A DNA stretch of 22,415 bases from positions 1 through 22,415 of the forward strand of contig JACQCL010000191.1 in assembly GCA_016201645.1 (NCBI GenBank), read 5' to 3'. Under the pieces are notes generated by a model, which was given only the letters and a program-made list of their open reading frames with translations, did no database searches and had not been told where the DNA came from. Source of the DNA: Candidatus Rokuibacteriota bacterium. Its GTDB lineage: Bacteria > Methylomirabilota > Methylomirabilia > Rokubacteriales > CSP1-6. This document shows, in pieces, positions 6,223-13,412 of the stretch (the first letter of the stretch is position 1; each line of letters starts with the position of its first letter). The translations under genes were made by a program, and so were the position numbers.

Positions 6223-7550
6223 CGGTGCCTCCGCGCGCGCCCTCTGGGCGCCCGCCGAAAGGCCAGGCGCACGGGCGAGCCCGCGAAGCCGAACGCCTGG
6301 CGCAGCGAGCTGACCAGATAGCGCTGGTACGAGAAGTGGATCTTGTCGGGCTGGTTCACGCGCACGGCAAACGTCGGAGGCGAAACGCCCACCTGAGAGG
6401 CGGAATGCAGCGTGAGAGGGACCCCTTTGTGGCTGACCGGCCGCCGCTCCATCGCCTGAGCCAGCGTCTTGGCGACGAGGGCCGGCGGGATCCGCTTGAC
6501 CGCCTCGTCGGCCACCTGGTCCACGAGGTCGAAGAGCTCGTCGAGCCCCAGGCGCGTCACCGCCGAGGTGAAGGCGACCGGCGCGTAGTCGAGAAACAGC
6601 AGGCGGTCGCGGATCTGCTCGACGACCTCGGCGCGGCGCACCATCCCCCGCGGTACCAGGTCCCACTTGGTCACCGCGATGACCGCCGCCCTCCCGGCTT
6701 CCTTCGCGTAGCCGCCGATGTGACAGTCCTGAGCCGTCACGCCCTCGGAGGCGTCCAGGAGGAGGATCGCCACCTGGCAGCGCTCCAGGCTCCTGAGCGC
6801 CATGACCACTGCGAGCTTCTCCAGCGGCTCGGTAACTTTTCCCTTCCGCCGGATCCCCGCGGTGTCAATGAGGACGTAGGCGCGGCCCCGGAAGGAAAAC
6901 GGCGTGTCCACGGCGTCGCGGGTGGTGCCGGGCGCCTCGTGAACCAGGAGCCGCTCCGAGCCGAGCAGGGCGTTCACGAGCGAGGACTTGCCGACGTTCG
7001 GTCGGCCGACGACCGCCACCCTCAGCCCCTGCCCTTCCGGCGCGCCGGACGCGGCCGGGGCCATCTCCCGGAGTGATTCGAGCAGCTCAGCCACGCCCCG
7101 TCCGTGCTCGGCCGACACGGCGAAGAGCCGCGGGAACCCGAGGCCGTACACCTCTCCCAGCAGCGCCTCCTGCGCGGGTCCCTCCACTTTGTTGGCGACG
7201 ACGACGACCGGCCGGTGGCTCTTTCTGAGGAGTCGGGCAATCTCGTGATCGAGCGGGATGATGCCCGCCCGGCAATCCACGACGAAGAGCACCAGGTCCG
7301 ACTCCTCGATCGCCGCCCTCACCTGCTGGCCCACCGCCTGGACGAGATCCTGATCGGTGGAGGGATCGAATCCCCCGGTATCCACGACCGTGGCCTGCCA
7401 CCCTCCGAACTCGGCGAGACCGTAGAGCCTATCGCGCGTCACGCCCGGCACGTCGCGCACCAAGGCCTGGCGCCGCCCGATCAGCCGGTTGAAGAGAGTG
7501 GACTTGCCGACATTGGGTCGGCCGACGATGGTGATGACGGGCCTGACCAT
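6219..7550 (-). CDS. der: Ribosome-assembly GTPase Der (EngA)
   Basis: 443 aa with two tandem Era-type GTPase domains and a C-terminal KH-like domain, the architecture unique to Der, which matures the 50S subunit. The first P-loop is GRPNVGKS (10-17) with DTGG at 58-61; the second is GRPNVGKS (182-189) with DTAG (229-232) and TKWD (294-297). The KH-like part includes GVPLTLHSASQVGVSPPTFAVRVN and DKIHFSYQRYLVSSLR. One oddity: the first-domain G4 motif reads NKVE (120-123) where NKxD is the rule, so guanine recognition may rest on Glu. The ATG overlaps the stop of the radical-SAM gene by one base (TGATG). Confidence 0.97.
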   Translation of the reverse strand: MVRPVITIVGRPNVGKSTLFNRLIGRRQALVRDVPGVTRDRLYGLAEFGGWQATVVDTGGFDPSTDQDLVQAVGQQVRAAIEESDLVLFVVDCRAGIIPLDHEIARLLRKSHRPVVVVANKVEGPAQEALLGEVYGLGFPRLFAVSAEHGRGVAELLESLREMAPAASGAPEGQGLRVAVVGRPNVGKSSLVNALLGSERLLVHEAPGTTRDAVDTPFSFRGRAYVLIDTAGIRRKGKVTEPLEKLAVVMALRSLERCQVAILLLDASEGVTAQDCHIGGYAKEAGRAAVIAVTKWDLVPRGMVRRAEVVEQIRDRLLFLDYAPVAFTSAVTRLGLDELFDLVDQVADEAVKRIPPALVAKTLAQAMERRPVSHKGVPLTLHSASQVGVSPPTFAVRVNQPDKIHFSYQRYLVSSLRQAFGFAGSPVRLAFRRAPRGRARRHR

Positions 7551-8884
7551 CAGACGGCAACGGGATCGCGGAGGAGGGCCCTCAGGAGGGCGCGCGGCGT
7601 TGGCGCGACCGCGCGCACCGGAATCCGGAGATGGGCTTCAAGATCGGCCGGGGTGAGATCGTCCAGGAACACGTTGGCTTCATCCCGGAGGGCCACGTCC
7701 GGAACGAGGACGAAGTCGCCAAGAGGGCGGCCGGAGAGCTGGGCAAGAACGTCTTGCCCGGTCAAAAGACCGGCGACGCCGATGTTCCCTCCGAAGAAGG
7801 CGTTAGCCACCGGCAGCACGGTCAGACTCACGCCATCCACGCGCACCTGGTCCAGCAGCGCGGTGAGACGCGGCGCAAACAGTTCCCCCGTGACGATGCT
7901 CACGGCTCGGGGAGGATGAACCTCGCGAGGCAGGTGATGGAGCGCGCGTCGAAAGCCCTCGGTGAAGCGGCGGACCAACCCGATCCCATCCTCAAGAAGC
8001 GGAAATCCCTCGTAGGCGCGGGGCGGCGGCGGCTCGAGCCCAGCCGCGAGGTACAGCTCGTCGGCGGCGAACACGAGGCGGCTGCCGAGGCGGCGGCGGT
8101 ACCCGCGCTGCCACCCCTCGATGGTGGCGACCAGGTCACGGGCCTCGGCCGGTGCCACAGTCCTGAGCGCCGGCAGCCGGTCGCGGAAGCGGGTGAGCCC
8201 CACCGGCACCACCGCCACCGTCGCCACGCCGGGATGCAGGTCGGCGAGGTCCTTGACGCTTTTTTCGAGGTGAGGGCCGTCGTTCCATCCGGGGCAGAGG
8301 ACGATCTGGGCGTGCATCCTGATCCCGGCCCGGGCCAGCCGCGCCATGCGCGGGAGCAGATCGCCCTTGACCCTGGGCTTGCCCAGAAGCGCATAACGCA
8401 GCTCCTGATCTGTCGCATGGACCGAGACGTAGAGCGGGGAAAGGCGCTGCTTTTCGATGCGCTCGAGCGCCTCCTCGGGGAGGTCGGTGAGGGTGATGTA
8501 GTTGCCGTGGAGGAACGAGAGCCGGTAGTCGTCGTCCTTGACGTAGAGGCTCTTGCGCATCCCCTTGGGAAGCTGGTGGATGAAGCAGAAGACGCACTTG
8601 TTGGCGCAGGTGGAAATCTCCGCGGGGCGGGGCGGCAGCAGCTCCACCCCCAGGTCCTTCCCCATCCGGCGGTGAACGGTGAGCGATGCCGTAGAGCCGC
8701 CACGGTCGAGCTCGATCAGGAGGCTCTCCTCCCCCGCCTGGAAGTAGAAGTCAATGCTGTCGCGAAGCGGCACGCCGTTGATGGACACGAGCCGGTCCCC
8801 GGCCAGGAGTCCCGCTTCGGCGGCTGAGCTCCGCGGCCGAACCTGGGCGACCATGACCCCGTCAGCGGACGAGGGTCGGTGCAC
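7550..8884 (-). CDS. PDZ/radical-SAM DUF512 family protein
   Basis: 444 aa. Residues about 11-70 form a PDZ-like domain (SSAAEAGLLAGDRLVSINGVPL). They are followed by a radical-SAM region whose [4Fe-4S] ligands appear as C93-x3-C97-x2-C100 (CANKCVFCF), then FLHGNYITLTDL and LYVSVHATD. The C-terminal third is DUF512, with VTGELFAPRLTALL and NAFFGGNIGVAGLLTGQDV. The family is widespread beside der, but its reaction is unknown. The GTG at 8882-8884 (GAGGGAG just upstream) overlaps pgsA by 23 nt; the ATG at 8852-8854 (MVAQVRPR) is an alternative start with a weaker ribosome site. Confidence 0.9.
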   Translation of the reverse strand: MHRPSSADGVMVAQVRPRSSAAEAGLLAGDRLVSINGVPLRDSIDFYFQAGEESLLIELDRGGSTASLTVHRRMGKDLGVELLPPRPAEISTCANKCVFCFIHQLPKGMRKSLYVKDDDYRLSFLHGNYITLTDLPEEALERIEKQRLSPLYVSVHATDQELRYALLGKPRVKGDLLPRMARLARAGIRMHAQIVLCPGWNDGPHLEKSVKDLADLHPGVATVAVVPVGLTRFRDRLPALRTVAPAEARDLVATIEGWQRGYRRRLGSRLVFAADELYLAAGLEPPPPRAYEGFPLLEDGIGLVRRFTEGFRRALHHLPREVHPPRAVSIVTGELFAPRLTALLDQVRVDGVSLTVLPVANAFFGGNIGVAGLLTGQDVLAQLSGRPLGDFVLVPDVALRDEANVFLDDLTPADLEAHLRIPVRAVAPTPRALLRALLRDPVAV

Positions 8885-9431
8885 GAGGCTCCCTCGGAGA
8901 CGGCGGGTTGAGCAGCCGGGTTCCCTGGTACAGATACTGGATCCCCGACGCGGTGGTGAAGATCGCGGTCGCCCAAAAGAAGATCTTCGGAGCGGTCGGA
9001 ATCTTGAAGTACACCGAAAGCATGGCGGCGAGCACCGTCAGCATCTGGAAGAACGTCGAGCCTTTGCCGAGCCACGTGGGGGTCGGGTAAATCGTTCCGC
9101 CGGAGATGTGGATGAGCGCCGCGCCGAGGATCAGCACGAGGTCGCGGCTCAGGACCACGGCGGTGATCCAGAACGGAATGACCTTGAGGTACGTCAGCGT
9201 GATGAAGGAGGCCGTGAGCAGGAGCTTGTCGGCCATCGGGTCGAGGAACGCGCCAAGGCGGGTCTGGTTTCCCCGCTGGCGCGCGAAATAGCCGTCGAGG
9301 GTGTCGGTGAGGCTGGCCAGCAGAAAGACGATGAGCGCCGTCGTCGGACGCCGGTACACCAACTGCGTCACGAAGACAGGAATCAGGATGATCCGAACGA
9401 CCGTCAGCCAGTTGGCGAGTCCCACCGACAA
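8862..9431 (-). CDS. pgsA: CDP-diacylglycerol-glycerol-3-phosphate 3-phosphatidyltransferase
   Basis: 189 aa integral membrane enzyme that makes phosphatidylglycerol phosphate, the committed step to PG and cardiolipin. The CDP-alcohol phosphotransferase motif is complete: D43-x2-D46-G47-x2-A50-R51-x8-G60-x3-D64-x3-D68 (TDTLDGYFAR ... GAFLDPMADK). Several hydrophobic helices surround it (about 9-25, 30-42, 70-110, 125-165). The start is either TTG (9429-9431) or the GTG two codons on (9423-9425), which has GAGG 6 nt upstream. It is 29 nt after hflX and overlaps the radical-SAM gene. The C-terminal tail (SPREPRAPTLVR) is not conserved. Confidence 0.93.
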   Translation of the reverse strand: MSVGLANWLTVVRIILIPVFVTQLVYRRPTTALIVFLLASLTDTLDGYFARQRGNQTRLGAFLDPMADKLLLTASFITLTYLKVIPFWITAVVLSRDLVLILGAALIHISGGTIYPTPTWLGKGSTFFQMLTVLAAMLSVYFKIPTAPKIFFWATAIFTTASGIQYLYQGTRLLNPPSPREPRAPTLVR

Positions 9432-9460
9432 CCTCGGAGCCTCATTGTAACACCGATGGG

Positions 9461-10726
9461 CTAAGCGCCCACTCGATAGGCTGAGACGCGGCTCAAGAGC
9501 GGGCGCGGCAGCGCCACGTCGAGCAGAACCCCGGCCTCCCCGTCCTCGCGCCGCAGCACACGGCCCTTGTCGTAGCAGAGGGCGAGCGTCGGTCCGTCAG
9601 CGTAGGGAATCCGAAGGGTCACGTGGCCCGTGCGGTGGCGCAGGGCCCCCTCGATGGCAGCGAGCAGCTCCGGCACGCCAGCCCCCGTGAGCGCGGAGAC
9701 CGGGATCCCGCCCGACTCCTCACCGAGCCGCCACAAATCCCGCGGCTCCTCGACGCGGTCAATCTTGTTGAGCGCAAGGAGCACCGGGCGCTGCTCGAGG
9801 TCCAGCTCGGCCAAGAGTCGCTCAACCGCCCGCATCTGTTCCTGCGCCCGCGGGTGGCTCGCGTCCAGCACATGGAGGAGCAGGTCGGCGGCGTGCAGCT
9901 GCTCGAGCGTGGCTCTGAAGGCGGCAACCAGCTCTGGGGGGAGCTTCCGGATAAAGCCGACCGTGTCGGTGAGGATGAACGGCTGGCGATCCGGAAGGGC
10001 GACGAGCCGGGCCGCGGGATCGAGGGTGACGAAGAGCTGGTCGGCGACCCGGAAGCGGGCCCCCGACAATCGGTTCAGGAGCGTCGTCTTGCCGGCGTTG
10101 GTGTAGCCGACCAGGGCGACGACCGGCCACCCGCCGGCACGGCGGCGATCGCGGTGGAGGCGGCGGTGGCGCTCGACGCGACCGAGCTCGCGCTGGATCC
10201 GGAGGATCCGCCGCCGGATGATCCGTCGGTCCGACTCGAGCTGAGTCTCGCCAGGCCCCCGGGTGCCGATGCCGCCCCCGAGCCGCTCGAGGTGGCTCCA
10301 CCGCCTGACGAGCCGGGGCAGCAGGTACGAGAGCTGAGCCAGCTCGACCTGGAGCTTGCCTTCACTGGTCCGGGCGCGCTGGGCGAAGATGTCGAGAATC
10401 AGCGCGCGCCGGTCAATCACCTTGAGGCCGAGGGCCCGGGAGAGGTTCCGCTCCTGGGCGGGCGAGAGGTTGTCGTCCGTGATCACGACGTTGGCCGTGC
10501 GCTCGCGCGTCAGGGCTCCCAGCTCTTCCACCTTCCCTTTGCCGAAGTAGAGCTGGGACGAGCGGGACGGCAGGTCCTGGACGACGCTCCCCACCACCAC
10601 GGCGCCGGCGGATTCCGTCAGGCGGCCGAGTTCATCCAACGATTCCCGGACGTCGTCCCGCGACTGCTTCGGGAACCGGAGCGCGGCCAGGAGGGCCCGC
10701 TCCGGGCTGCCGTTGGTCTCGTACAT
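9461..10726 (-). CDS. hflX: Ribosome-associated GTPase HflX
   Basis: 421 aa from the ATG at 10724-10726 (MYETNGSPERALL). The N-terminal HflX domain carries QLYFGKGKVEEL and the subfamily hallmark GGIGTRGPGETQLE (about 151-164), followed by a charged coiled linker. The GTPase domain has P-loop GYTNAGKT (207-214), G3 DTVG (254-257) and G4 NKID (320-323). HflX splits stalled or stress-arrested 70S ribosomes. The open frame runs 22 codons further into the end of miaA; the internal ATG is preferred because homology begins after it and GAAGG precedes it. miaA-hflX is a frequent gene neighbourhood. Confidence 0.95.
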   Translation of the reverse strand: MYETNGSPERALLAALRFPKQSRDDVRESLDELGRLTESAGAVVVGSVVQDLPSRSSQLYFGKGKVEELGALTRERTANVVITDDNLSPAQERNLSRALGLKVIDRRALILDIFAQRARTSEGKLQVELAQLSYLLPRLVRRWSHLERLGGGIGTRGPGETQLESDRRIIRRRILRIQRELGRVERHRRLHRDRRRAGGWPVVALVGYTNAGKTTLLNRLSGARFRVADQLFVTLDPAARLVALPDRQPFILTDTVGFIRKLPPELVAAFRATLEQLHAADLLLHVLDASHPRAQEQMRAVERLLAELDLEQRPVLLALNKIDRVEEPRDLWRLGEESGGIPVSALTGAGVPELLAAIEGALRHRTGHVTLRIPYADGPTLALCYDKGRVLRREDGEAGVLLDVALPRPLLSRVSAYRVGA

Positions 10727-10752
10727 GCGACCCGCGCCTTCGCGCACCTCTC

Positions 10753-11733
10753 TTATCCCTCTAAAGGAAGCAGCTTTTCTTGGATGATCCACTTCTCGAC
10801 CTGCTCCACCACGCCGTCGTGCCCCCCCGCCGCCTCCACGTCCACCCAGCGGATCCCCGGCTCACGGGCAAACCAGGTCCACTGGCGCTTGGCGTACTGC
10901 CTGGTATCGCGCTTCATCTCATGGATGGCGCGAGCCTGGGACAACTCGCCGTGGATCACTTTCACGAACTGCCGGTAGCCGATCCCCTGCATCGCCGGCA
11001 GGGACGGGTCGTAGCCTGCGGCGAGGAGTCTCTGCGTCTCCTCCTGGAGCCCCCGCTCCACCATCCGGTCCACACGCTCCCCGAGGGCCTCGTACAGCGA
11101 GGGACGGGGACGGGTGAGGCCGACGAGGAGGAGCGCCCAGTCCGGACGACTCTGCCTCCAATGAGACGGCGCGCCGAGGGGAGCGCCCGTCACGCGCTGG
11201 ATCTCCAGCGCGCGGATGATCCTGACGGGGTCCCGCGGGTGAATACGGCCGGCCGCCTCAGGGTCCACCTCCTTCAGCCGCGCGTGAAGCGCCTCTGGTC
11301 CCTCGCGCCGCAAGACCTCTCTCAGCTCTCGCCTGACGGCGGCGTTTGCGGGCGGCGCCGGCAAAAGGCCGCGAAGCAGAGCCCGGATGTAGAGCCCCGT
11401 CCCCCCGACGACCATTGCAAGTCTCCCCCGCCCGAGAATGTCGGCGATGGCTTGGCGCGCCTCGACGCGGAAGCGGGCCGCGTTGTAGTGCTCGTCCGGC
11501 CTGACGACATCAATCAGGTGATGCGCCACGGCCTCGCGCTGCTCTCGGCTGGGCTTGGCCGTCCCGATGTCCATCCCCCGGTACACCTGGCGCGAATCAG
11601 CGCTGACGACCTCGACGGGAAGCCGGGACGCGAGCCGGACGGCCACCTCAGTCTTGCCCGCCCCTGTGGGTCCCGTGAGAACCACCAACGGCGGTTTCGA
11701 ACCGCCCATATTCTTATGATACCGAAACATCAC
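10753..11733 (-). CDS. miaA: tRNA dimethylallyltransferase MiaA
   Basis: 326 aa enzyme that adds a dimethylallyl group to N6 of A37 in tRNAs reading UNN codons. The P-loop GPTGAGKT (21-28), the catalytic and tRNA-contacting SADSRQVYRGMDIGTAKPS (44-62), GGTGLYIRALL and the C-terminal GIGYRQF and TRQYAKRQWTWF motifs are all present. The start GTG at 11731-11733 overlaps the mutL stop by 4 nt and is followed at once by ATG (11728-11730); Met9 (MGGSKPPLVVL) is another candidate. Ribosome binding sites are weak for all three, consistent with coupling to mutL translation. mutS-mutL-miaA-hflX is a common gene cluster. Confidence 0.96.
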   Translation of the reverse strand: MMFRYHKNMGGSKPPLVVLTGPTGAGKTEVAVRLASRLPVEVVSADSRQVYRGMDIGTAKPSREQREAVAHHLIDVVRPDEHYNAARFRVEARQAIADILGRGRLAMVVGGTGLYIRALLRGLLPAPPANAAVRRELREVLRREGPEALHARLKEVDPEAAGRIHPRDPVRIIRALEIQRVTGAPLGAPSHWRQSRPDWALLLVGLTRPRPSLYEALGERVDRMVERGLQEETQRLLAAGYDPSLPAMQGIGYRQFVKVIHGELSQARAIHEMKRDTRQYAKRQWTWFAREPGIRWVDVEAAGGHDGVVEQVEKWIIQEKLLPLEG

Positions 11734-13412
11734 CAGGTGCGCTTGAGCTCGCGCCTGATCTCACGAAGCGACAGGCGCGAGAGGACGGGACGGCCATGGG
11801 GGCAGAAGAAGGGGGTCTCGGTCAGCGAGAGATCCGCGAGCAGCCGGGTCATCTCCTCCCGCCCGAGGGGCGCCCCGGCCTTCACCGCAGCCCGGCACGC
11901 GACGAAGGCGAGCGCTCGATCCACGAGAGGCCGGGACGCCTCAGGCCTGGGTGATCCGACCTCATCCACGAGGGCCTCGAGAAGGTGGCGCGGCTCCTCC
12001 CCCTTGAGGAGGGCGGGCACCGCGCGGACGAGAAGCGTGGCCTCGCCGAATCCTTGAAGGTCGAAGCCAAGCCCGGCCAGCGTGGGCTCCCACTCCGCGA
12101 GCAGCGCATGGCCCGACGGGGCCATCTCCAGGGTCAGCGGAAACAAGAGCTCCTGGGACGGCAGCGCCCCCAGCGCCAGATCGGCCTTGAGGCGCTCGAA
12201 GAGGACGCGCTCGTGGGCTACGTGCTGGTCCACGAAGAACACCTCCTCCTCGCTGGCGGCCACGATAAACGTGTCCTGGAGCTGGCCCACCAGGGTGCCG
12301 AAAAGCGATGCGGTGTAGCCCGCCGGTTCTTCTCTGAAGAGGCCGGGCTGGTCGGCGGGCGGCACCTGGCTCGGAGCGGCGAGAGGCTCCACGGGGCTGA
12401 CCGGCCTCGGCGACGACACGACCTCGGCCGAGCGCAACGCCTCCTGGACGAGGGCGAAGACGAGCTCCTGGACGACCCGCGGCTGGCGGAATCTCACCCA
12501 CGCCTTGCTCGGGTGAACGTTGACGTCCACCTCCCCCGATGGAACCCGGAGCGTGAGGATTGCGATCGGAAACCGGTCGCGGGCGAGGAGCGGGCGGTAG
12601 GCTTCAAGTAAAGTCTGAAGGATCAGACTGTCGCGCACCGGTCGGCCGTTCACGATCACGACGATCTCGTCCCGGTTCCCCCGCGCGAGGGCGGGAGGGC
12701 TGAGGAGTCCCTCAACGGCGACTCCGCGCTCCTCCCGTCGGACGGCGAGGAGCCGTCCGGCCAGGTCGTAGCCCAAGAGCGCGCCCACCCGATCGCGGAG
12801 GGATGACGCCTTGGGCGCCGTCAGGACGGGGCGCTCGTTGTGGGCGACGCGAAGATGGAGCGCCGGCTGGGCGAGGGCCAGCTGGGTGGCGACCCTGAGC
12901 CCGGCCGCCAGTTCGGCCTGGGGGCTCTTGAGGAACTTGAGGCGTGCCGGCGTGTTGAAAAACAGATCGGCGACTTCGACCGTCGTGCCCTCAGAGCACT
13001 CGACCGCCAGGCGTTGACGGACTAGGCCGCCCTCTCCTCGCAGCATGGCCCCCTGCCCCACGCCGCGCGCCCGGGAGACGAGGGAGAAGCGGGAGACGGC
13101 GCAGATGGCGGGGAGCGCCTCCCCCCGAAATCCCAGTGAGCGGATGTCCCTGAGGTCCGCCTCCGTGGCGATCTTCGAGGTGGCGTGGCGTTCCAGTGCG
13201 AGCTCCATCTCCTCCGGCGTCATCCCCACGCCGTCGTCGGTGACCCTGATCAACCTGCGCCCGGCATCCTGCAAATCCGCAGTCACGCGCCCCGCCCTCG
13301 CGTCCACGGCGTTCTCCAGGAGCTCCTTCAGCACCGAGGCGGGACGCTCCACCACCTCGCCGGCCGCGATCTGATTCACCACGTGATCCGGCAGCCGGAC
13401 AATTCGGCTCAC
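11730..13412 (-). CDS. mutL: DNA mismatch repair protein MutL
   Basis: 560 aa. The GHKL ATPase domain shows NQIAAGEVVERP, with catalytic Glu30 and Mg-binding Asn34 in LKELLENAVDA, then DDGVGM, RHATSKI and SLGFRGEALPAI. The C-terminal domain has DQHVAHERVLFE (395-406), matching the DQHxxxE-x4-E endonuclease motif, and CPHGRP (537-542). It is therefore probably a nicking MutL like those of bacteria without MutH, not the E. coli type. The start is the GTG at 13410-13412, preceded by AAGGAGG with a 4-nt spacer and overlapping the mutS stop (GTGA). The longer open frame inside mutS is not used. Confidence 0.96.
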   Translation of the reverse strand: MSRIVRLPDHVVNQIAAGEVVERPASVLKELLENAVDARAGRVTADLQDAGRRLIRVTDDGVGMTPEEMELALERHATSKIATEADLRDIRSLGFRGEALPAICAVSRFSLVSRARGVGQGAMLRGEGGLVRQRLAVECSEGTTVEVADLFFNTPARLKFLKSPQAELAAGLRVATQLALAQPALHLRVAHNERPVLTAPKASSLRDRVGALLGYDLAGRLLAVRREERGVAVEGLLSPPALARGNRDEIVVIVNGRPVRDSLILQTLLEAYRPLLARDRFPIAILTLRVPSGEVDVNVHPSKAWVRFRQPRVVQELVFALVQEALRSAEVVSSPRPVSPVEPLAAPSQVPPADQPGLFREEPAGYTASLFGTLVGQLQDTFIVAASEEEVFFVDQHVAHERVLFERLKADLALGALPSQELLFPLTLEMAPSGHALLAEWEPTLAGLGFDLQGFGEATLLVRAVPALLKGEEPRHLLEALVDEVGSPRPEASRPLVDRALAFVACRAAVKAGAPLGREEMTRLLADLSLTETPFFCPHGRPVLSRLSLREIRRELKRTW

